From Tateyamaria omphalii (GTDB lineage: Bacteria; Pseudomonadota; Alphaproteobacteria; Rhodobacterales; Rhodobacteraceae), in the NCBI RefSeq assembly GCF_014651375.1, contig NZ_BMWT01000002.1:5477-69476 (forward strand): a stretch of DNA of 64,000 nucleotides. Direction: 5' to 3'. Every line of letters begins with the position of its first letter. The first letter of the stretch is position 1. Position numbers and translations under genes: made by a program. Under the pieces are notes generated by a model. It did not search any database. It had not been told where the DNA came from and worked only from the letters and a program-made list of their open reading frames with translations. Positions 59,019-64,000 of the stretch are shown here, piece by piece.

Positions 59019-60179
59019 TTAGTCCAGCGGGATAATCTGTACGTCGGCGCCCTTGGCAGTCAATGCGACGCGCCCATCGCACAAGCGCAGCGCATCCGTG
59101 CCAAACACCTCTGACCGCCACCCGTGAAGTGCAGGAACATCCCGAACCCCGGCTGCCAACGCATCCAGGTCCGCCGCCGATGCTATCAGCTTGGCTGCAA
59201 CGCCTGCACTCTCAGTTTTGGCCTTCAGCAGAACCCGCAGCAGGTCGGCAAGGGCCGGGTTCACCTGCAGCTTTTCGCGAGAGCGGTCAGGGCGCGGCAT
59301 CGTATCCGGATCCATGTCCACGCCCCGTTTCACAGCCGCCAGGATTCCGTCGGCAATGTCACCTTTCCGTGCCTCGCGCAGCAGCAGTCTCGAGCGCCCC
59401 AGGTCTTCGTAGGATTTCGGCTTGTTACTGGCCAGTTCAACCAACGCATCATCCTTGAAAACACGATTGCGCGGCACGTTCCGCGTTTGGGCATGCGTCT
59501 CGCGGAACGCAGCCAGTTCCTTTACGACCGCAAGGAACCGCGCCGAATGCGTGCGTGTCTTTACACGTCTCCAGGCATCTTCGGGGTTGATGATGTACGT
59601 CTCGGGACTCAGCAGCGTTTGCAATTCTTCCGACACCCAACGCGCGCGTCCACTCTGCGCCAGTTTTCCTGCAAGGAATTCATAGATTTGGCGCAAATGC
59701 GTGACATCGGCGATGGCATAGGTTTTCTGCGCGTCGGTCAGCGGTCGGCGTGACCAGTCGGTAAAGCGTGAGGTCTTGTCGAGCGACTGCTTAGCAATCT
59801 TGCGGACCAGCGTTTCGTATCCGACCTGTTCTCCAAAACCGCAGACCATGGCAGCCACTTGGGTGTCAAAAAGCGGCTCAGGAAAGACCTGGGCATCGAC
59901 ATAGAAAATCTCGAGGTCCTGTCGCGCAGCGTGGAAAACCTTAACCACGGATGTGTCGCGAAACAGTTCATATAGCGGTTCGAGTGAAAGGCCATCGGCC
60001 AATGGGTCCACCAGCACGGCGTTGCTGTCGTCGGAACCCGGCATAGCCAGCTGCACCAGGCAGAGTTTCGAATAGTAGGTCCGTTCGCGCAGGAATTCTG
60101 TATCGACGGTCACATACGGGTGTGCGCGGGCTTCGGTACAGAATTCAGCCAGCGCGTCCGTGGTTGTGATGGTTCTCAT
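59019..60179 (-). CDS. rnd: Ribonuclease D
   Basis: 386 aa. The DEDD exonuclease domain has YVTVDTEFLRERTYY (D, E) near residue 24, HAARQDLEIF (H/D) near 82 and QKTYAIADVTHLRQIYEFL (Y...D) near 155. One HRDC-like helical region follows (FRETHAQTRNVPRNRVFKDD...). It trims 3' ends of tRNA precursors. Minus strand, 66 bases after purN. Confidence 0.95.
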   Translation of the reverse strand: MRTITTTDALAEFCTEARAHPYVTVDTEFLRERTYYSKLCLVQLAMPGSDDSNAVLVDPLADGLSLEPLYELFRDTSVVKVFHAARQDLEIFYVDAQVFPEPLFDTQVAAMVCGFGEQVGYETLVRKIAKQSLDKTSRFTDWSRRPLTDAQKTYAIADVTHLRQIYEFLAGKLAQSGRARWVSEELQTLLSPETYIINPEDAWRRVKTRTHSARFLAVVKELAAFRETHAQTRNVPRNRVFKDDALVELASNKPKSYEDLGRSRLLLREARKGDIADGILAAVKRGVDMDPDTMPRPDRSREKLQVNPALADLLRVLLKAKTESAGVAAKLIASAADLDALAAGVRDVPALHGWRSEVFGTDALRLCDGRVALTAKGADVQIIPLD

Positions 60180-60245
60180 ATGCGGTACTTTTTGTTGCTT
60201 TTCACCGTCTGGTTGTCCGGTCCTACACCAACGCGCGCACGCTGG

Positions 60246-60836
60246 CTAGAGCATGAGCGGTGTCAAGTCGTCAGAGGCAAAGCGCCGCAGCACAGAAGGG
60301 TACAAAATGTGCTCTTGCTGCAGCACTCGGGCGGCAAGATCGTCAGGTGTGTCCCCGGCCCGGATGGGCACCCGCGCCTGCCCAAGGATCGGGCCGTCAT
60401 CCAGTTCCGGCGTCACCAAATGTACCGTACAGCCGTGTTCAGTATCGCCAGCTTCAAGTGCACGGGCATGGGTGTGCAGACCACGATACTTGGGCAGCAG
60501 CGATGGATGAATGTTCAACATCCGGCCGCGCCATGGCGTCACAAAACCAGCTGTAAGCACGCGCATGAACCCGGCCAGGCAGATCAGGTCCAGATCAAAG
60601 GGATCAAGCGCGTCCGATATTGCAGCCTCGAAACCGGCACGATCCTGTCCAAAAGGCCGATGATCGACAACAACAGTGGCAAGTCCGGCCTCCTTCGCCC
60701 ACGCGATGCCGCCTGCATCCGCATTGTTAGAAACGATGACTACGGGCGTGGCCGGATGCGACGCATCCATGTCGTCGACCAGCGCACGCATGTTCGATCC
60801 ACCGCCCGAGACAAAGATCCCAACGCGTTTTGTCAA
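60246..60836 (-). CDS. purN: Phosphoribosylglycinamide formyltransferase
   Basis: 196 aa. [15 protein letters not shown] near the N-terminus binds phosphate, [12 protein letters not shown] and [22 protein letters not shown] carry the catalytic Asn-His, and [19 protein letters not shown] the catalytic Asp. It formylates GAR with 10-formyl-THF. The start overlaps the purM stop by 4 bases. Confidence 0.96.
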   Translation of the reverse strand: MTKRVGIFVSGGGSNMRALVDDMDASHPATPVVIVSNNADAGGIAWAKEAGLATVVVDHRPFGQDRAGFEAAISDALDPFDLDLICLAGFMRVLTAGFVTPWRGRMLNIHPSLLPKYRGLHTHARALEAGDTEHGCTVHLVTPELDDGPILGQARVPIRAGDTPDDLAARVLQQEHILYPSVLRRFASDDLTPLML

Positions 60837-61879
60837 AGAAGCGCCCCGGAGTAGCGTACGCCCTGCCCTGCTTCGACCACGCCGATGCGGGTCACAACCT
60901 GCCCTTCGACCTCGAGGGCCGCCGTTACATCTGCTTCAGAGGCTGGGTCCACAACCACAACCATGCCGATCCCGGCGTTGAACGTCTTGAGCATTTCAGC
61001 CTGATCCATGCCGCCCTGCGCCGCAAGCCATTGAAACACCGGCGGCAGTTCCCAAGTCCCCAGATCAACATGCACACCAAGACCCTCGGGCAGCACGCGC
61101 GGCAGGTTTTCCGTCAGACCACCGCCGGTGATGTGGGCAAAGCCATGCACGCCACCCGCCTTGATAGCAGCCAGCGCCGCCTTGACGTAAAGCCGCGTCG
61201 GCGTCAGCAGGGCCGCACCCAGATTGCCTTCGCCCCATGGACAGGCATCGTCCCAGCCAAGCCCCGAGGTTTCGACGATTTTGCGGACCAGCGAATAGCC
61301 GTTAGAATGCACACCGTCCGAGGCAAGACCCAAGAGCACATCACCCTCGGCCACGTCTGCTGGCAGGGCCGCGCCCCGCTCCATCGCGCCGACAGAGAAA
61401 CCGGCAAGATCAAAGTCACCGGCAGGATACATGCCCGGCATCTCTGCGGTCTCACCCCCGATCAAAGCGCATCCCGAAGCCTCACACCCCCGCGCGATCC
61501 CCTCGATGATGCGTGCCGCCTGATCAAGTTCCAACTTGCCTGTGGCAAAGTAGTCCAGAAAGAACAGCGGCTCTGCGCCCTGACAGACCAGATCATTCAC
61601 GCACATTGCAACCAGATCGACACCCACACCGTCGACGTTGCCGGTATCGATTGCGATCCGCAACTTGGTCCCGACACCATCAGTGGCGGCCACCAGCACA
61701 GGATCGAAAAAACCGGCCGCTTTCAGATCGAACAAGCCACCAAAACCACCCAATCCAGACGCCACCCCAGCCCGTTTCGTTGCGGCGGCAGCCGGCTTAA
61801 TCCGCTCGACCAGAGCGTTGCCCGCGTCGATGTCGACACCCGCCTGTGCATAGGTCAGTCCATTCTTGTTCGTGGTCAT
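60833..61879 (-). CDS. purM: Phosphoribosylformylglycinamidine cyclo-ligase
   Basis: 348 aa from the ATG at 61879. [77 protein letters not shown] and [16 protein letters not shown] are the AIRS signatures. It converts FGAM to AIR with ATP. First of a purM-purN pair; purC, purS and purQ sit 9 kb away in a separate cluster. Confidence 0.97.
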   Translation of the reverse strand: MTTNKNGLTYAQAGVDIDAGNALVERIKPAAAATKRAGVASGLGGFGGLFDLKAAGFFDPVLVAATDGVGTKLRIAIDTGNVDGVGVDLVAMCVNDLVCQGAEPLFFLDYFATGKLELDQAARIIEGIARGCEASGCALIGGETAEMPGMYPAGDFDLAGFSVGAMERGAALPADVAEGDVLLGLASDGVHSNGYSLVRKIVETSGLGWDDACPWGEGNLGAALLTPTRLYVKAALAAIKAGGVHGFAHITGGGLTENLPRVLPEGLGVHVDLGTWELPPVFQWLAAQGGMDQAEMLKTFNAGIGMVVVVDPASEADVTAALEVEGQVVTRIGVVEAGQGVRYSGALL

Positions 61880-62072
61880 TCTCAATCTCCCCGGGGGCTC
61901 GCCTGCCCCTTAACGTGAAGAGAGGTGGCGTTGCAAAAGGAAATGCAGTTCTGCGCCGCTGCGCCGCGTTTTCACGCGTCCCTCACAGCGCGTCACCCTC
62001 TCGTGACACGTCGTATTCGAGGCCGCGAGAACGTGACACAGTTCTTCGAGCAACCACTCAAAGGACATCGCC
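61880..62072 (+). promoter_or_regulatory. Porin control region with repeated CGTGACAC
   Basis: CGTGACAC occurs at 62002-62009 and 62032-62039, 30 bp apart (about three helical turns), and GTCAC at 61992-61996 makes an inverted partner to the first copy. The ribosome site AAAGGA is just before the ATG at 62073. These repeats are candidate regulator sites for porin expression; no named factor is assigned. Confidence 0.45.
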
Positions 62073-63164
62073 ATGACATTTCATCGCCTTCTCATCGGAA
62101 CATCCGCAACGGCGATCGCATTGTCGATGTCCACCGCACATGCCGAGATCGTCAATATCGAAGATGGCGGTTTTTCCTTCACCTTGGGTGGCCAAATCAA
62201 CCGCGCGTTTCTGTTCACCGATGACGGCGTAGAGAGCAACGAATTTTTTGTCGATAACGACAACTCGTCAACACGACTGACGGCGCGCGCCGCGTATAGT
62301 TTTGGCAACTATGTTGTGGGCGCGTTGATCGAATACGAATTCGAATTCTCATCTTCCAACTCGGTCAGCCAACTCAATTCCGATATCAGTTCTTCGGTGT
62401 CAAACGAACGTAAGTTCGAGCTGTTTACAAATACCCCCTTCGGCAACTTCGCCTATGGCCAAGGGGACGCGGCCTCAAACGGAATCTCTGAAATTGACTT
62501 GTCCGGCACAGCTCTGGGCAACTATTCCGACGTTGGCCTTATCGCGGGCGGCCAGATTTTCCGCACAGCAGCTGGCGGGTTCAGCGGCAATGATGTGGGC
62601 GACTTCTTCTCAAACTTTGACGGCATCAGCCGGATCGAACGGTTTCGCTATGACACACCCACATTTGGGGGTGGCTTCGTGACCTCGGTCTCATTTGGCG
62701 AAGACAGCAACAATGACATCGCCATACGCTACACAGGCACGTTCGGCGACGTACGTGTACGCGGCGGTGTCGCCTATGCACAGATTGACGAGGTCGACCG
62801 CATTGCCGGGTCAGTATCGGCATTCCATGATCCCACTGGTCTGAACGTCACTTTTGCGTCCGGCACAGACAATCTGGACACGGCCGGTCGCGAAAATCCC
62901 GGCTTCAACTATTTGAAACTGGGCTACCAAAAGAAGGATCTTTTGCCTTGGGGTAGCACATCCTTTGCCGTTGATTTTTATGACGGAAGCGATCTGGCTG
63001 TGAACGGCAGTGACTCCGAAAGCCACAGCATTTTTGCCGTGCAAAGGATTGATCGCTTCAATACGGAAATCTACGGCGGCTTCCGTACATTCAGCGCAGA
63101 AACACCCACAGAATCGTTTCGGGATATCGACGCTGTATTTATTGGCGCTCGCTACCGTTTCTAA
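62073..63164 (+). CDS. General porin
   Basis: 363 aa. A signal peptide (cleavage after THA in MSTAHAEIVN) is followed by a beta-barrel of about 16 strands with alternating hydrophobic residues; the C-terminal residue is Phe (FIGARYRF), the BAM recognition signal. FELFTNTPFGNFAYGQGDAAS resembles gram-negative porin_4 members. It forms an outer-membrane channel for small solutes. A hairpin and tRNA gene follow. Confidence 0.9.
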   Translation: MTFHRLLIGTSATAIALSMSTAHAEIVNIEDGGFSFTLGGQINRAFLFTDDGVESNEFFVDNDNSSTRLTARAAYSFGNYVVGALIEYEFEFSSSNSVSQLNSDISSSVSNERKFELFTNTPFGNFAYGQGDAASNGISEIDLSGTALGNYSDVGLIAGGQIFRTAAGGFSGNDVGDFFSNFDGISRIERFRYDTPTFGGGFVTSVSFGEDSNNDIAIRYTGTFGDVRVRGGVAYAQIDEVDRIAGSVSAFHDPTGLNVTFASGTDNLDTAGRENPGFNYLKLGYQKKDLLPWGSTSFAVDFYDGSDLAVNGSDSESHSIFAVQRIDRFNTEIYGGFRTFSAETPTESFRDIDAVFIGARYRF

Positions 63165-63183
63165 GGTGCCGTTCGTCTTGACA

Positions 63184-63209
63184 CCCGGGGTGGCAATGCT
63201 ATCCCCGGG
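63184..63209 (+). terminator. GC hairpin after the porin gene
   Basis: CCCGGGG and CCCCGGG form a perfect 7-bp stem with a 12-base loop, 19 bases after the porin stop and 7 bases before the tRNA. No T-run follows, so this may act as a 3' stabiliser or weak terminator. Confidence 0.55.
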
Positions 63210-63216
63210 ATCAGGC

Positions 63217-63293
63217 GGGCCTGTAGCTCAATTGGTTAGAGCAGAGCGCTCATAACGCTTTGGTTGCGGGTTCAAGTCCTGCCGGGCCTACCA
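63217..63293 (+). tRNA. tRNA with CAT anticodon (tRNA-Ile2 or elongator tRNA-Met)
   Basis: A 77-base cloverleaf with encoded CCA: acceptor GGGCCTG pairs with CGGGCCT, the anticodon loop is CTCATAA, and the T arm is GCGGG-TTCAAGT-CCTGC. The anticodon CAT (63251-63253) could be Met or, after lysidine modification, Ile. The GGGCCTG acceptor and GCGCTCATAACGC arm resemble tRNA-Ile2 more than elongator tRNA-Met. The first acceptor pair is a G-U wobble. Confidence 0.9.
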
Positions 63294-63301
63294 ACCGTCT
63301 T

Positions 63302-63748
63302 TTACGCTTTTCGAACGTGCCAACCAACCGTCATCGTGACCACCGTATCGCCGTCGCCGTCGCGGATATCCACATTGATGTCGAACGCCGTCTTGCCCAC
63401 CTCTTGCAATTCCTTGACCAGTTCTGGGCCGGGCCGCTCAGTCTGCGCATGTGCTTCGAGCCGTCCTTTGGCGATCTTGACGTAAGAGATGCTTGCCCCG
63501 GACGCGACGGGTCGCGCCTGAAAGATCATCGGCCCAAAGGCACCGGCAAGAGCGGCACCGGATGCGGCTTCTCCCAACGTGAACATGGCACCTGCGTGCT
63601 GGGTCTGGATATGGTTCGACGTTTCAGGCCGTTGATCCAGTGCGGCGACACCTGTGCCATCGCCCACCTCGACCAGCTCGACACCTACGTGGTTGGCAAA
63701 GGGCACGGCCTTGCCCAGTTGGTCGCGGATCATGTCATAAGGTGTCAT
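63302..63748 (-). CDS. PaaI/YbgC-like hotdog thioesterase (DUF4442)
   Basis: 148 aa from the ATG at 63748, with AGGAG upstream. HAGAMFTLGEAASGAALAG near residue 50 is the hotdog helix with the conserved Gly/Glu, and the remainder has the paired strands typical of acyl-CoA thioesterase-like DUF4442 proteins. The substrate is an acyl-CoA or acyl-ACP of unknown kind. Convergent with the tRNA gene. Confidence 0.8.
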   Translation of the reverse strand: MTPYDMIRDQLGKAVPFANHVGVELVEVGDGTGVAALDQRPETSNHIQTQHAGAMFTLGEAASGAALAGAFGPMIFQARPVASGASISYVKIAKGRLEAHAQTERPGPELVKELQEVGKTAFDINVDIRDGDGDTVVTMTVGWHVRKA

Positions 63749-63823
63749 TTGGTGCGCTCCTGCTATGATGTCGGGCCAGTAAAGCCGATCCATCCGGCAC
63801 GGCAAGCATGCCGCTGCGGCACG

Positions 63824-64000
63824 TCAACGCGCGATGACGATATCCGCTCGCAAGCCCCCCAAACGCTCGCTTTCTCCGAGCCGTAAAACACCACCGTGGG
63901 CGCGGGCGATGTCCGTAGCGATGGCGAGCCCAAGCCCAACACTGCCACCCTTGTCCTGATTGCGCGACGGGTCGAGCCGAGTAAACGGACGCTGCGCGTC
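63824..64000 (-). CDS. Sensor histidine kinase, C-terminal end (partial)
   Basis: Only about 58 residues are in the window; the gene continues beyond the right edge. The minus-strand frame reads RLDPSRNQDKGGSVGLGLAI then IARAHGG and ends IVIAR-stop. This is the G1/G2 ATP lid of a HATPase domain (FxR...GGxGLGLAI...HGG), typical of EnvZ/OmpR-type kinases. Confidence 0.85.
   Translation of the reverse strand, partial: DAQRPFTRLDPSRNQDKGGSVGLGLAIATDIARAHGGVLRLGESERLGGLRADIVIAR

Noticed and set aside
1..64000. CRISPR arrays, insertion sequences, prophage or integrated elements
   Set aside because: No regularly spaced repeats, transposase or integrase genes, or terminal inverted repeats were found; gene content is uniformly chromosomal.

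Overview
This window looks like a contiguous chromosomal segment of a marine Roseobacter-group alphaproteobacterium (Rhodobacterales). The evidence is a circularly permuted two-piece tmRNA gene whose tag ends APVAMAA, an F1-ATPase zeta subunit (DUF1476), an RNase E with a large acidic insertion in its S1 domain, the trgA-trgB-cysK tellurite locus known from Rhodobacter, a DMSP demethylase (dmdA) followed by acuI, and separately encoded homocysteine-methyltransferase and corrinoid proteins typical of a split methionine synthase. Genes are dense, many overlap by 1-4 bases (ATGA or TGATG junctions), and I see no insertion sequence, prophage or CRISPR array.

Layout. 0.25-6.7 kb: a small K+-channel-like protein, then a tightly overlapping minus-strand operon (UbiB/AarF kinase, ABC ATPase, FtsX-like permease, lipocalin/AttH-like secreted protein, PNPOx-like protein). 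6.8-15.5 kb: tRNA-Ser(GGA), then a long minus-strand run read phr (photolyase), cfa, trgA, trgB, cysK, a MscS-type channel and an AlaX editing protein. A TGATCC-N18-TAAGCC promoter in front of phr resembles a sigma-E (singlet-oxygen) promoter. 15.6-20.9 kb: a cysteine-desulfurase-like aminotransferase and two divergent BCCT betaine/DMSP-type transporters.

20.9-28.5 kb is the most interesting region, a divergent island. Read leftward are DUF2182, DUF1326, DinB, dmdA and acuI; read rightward are an FCD-family GntR regulator, an SBP56-type methanethiol oxidase (mtoX) and a histidine-bearing membrane protein. Between the two arms lie two copies of an ATGTCAGACAT-like palindrome. The arrangement suggests one regulon for DMSP demethylation, disposal of methanethiol and acrylyl-CoA, and possibly copper supply to MtoX through the Met-rich DUF2182 and Cys-rich DUF1326 proteins.

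28.6-36.4 kb: an acyltransferase, the tmRNA gene, a rhodanese/ChrB-like protein plus ChrA whose Shine-Dalgarno sequence lies inside a perfect hairpin, sspB (ClpXP adaptor), and fumC followed by three very small genes. 36.4-46 kb: class I aldolase, cytochrome P450, a membrane-anchored hydrolase, CcdA, TusA, RNase E, an EEP-family hydrolase and a HAD phosphatase. 46-51.5 kb: dctBD (the DctD has no GAFTGA loop), purQ, purS, purC and the ATPase zeta subunit. 51.7-58.3 kb: an MprF-like protein, a homocysteine methyltransferase, a radical SAM protein, a corrinoid protein, a redoxin, DUF1638 and SufE. 58.5-64 kb: a lipoprotein, RNase D, purN, purM, a porin, a CAU-anticodon tRNA, a thioesterase and the 3' end of a histidine kinase gene. 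Assignments rest on reading motifs and context by eye; no database search was run.
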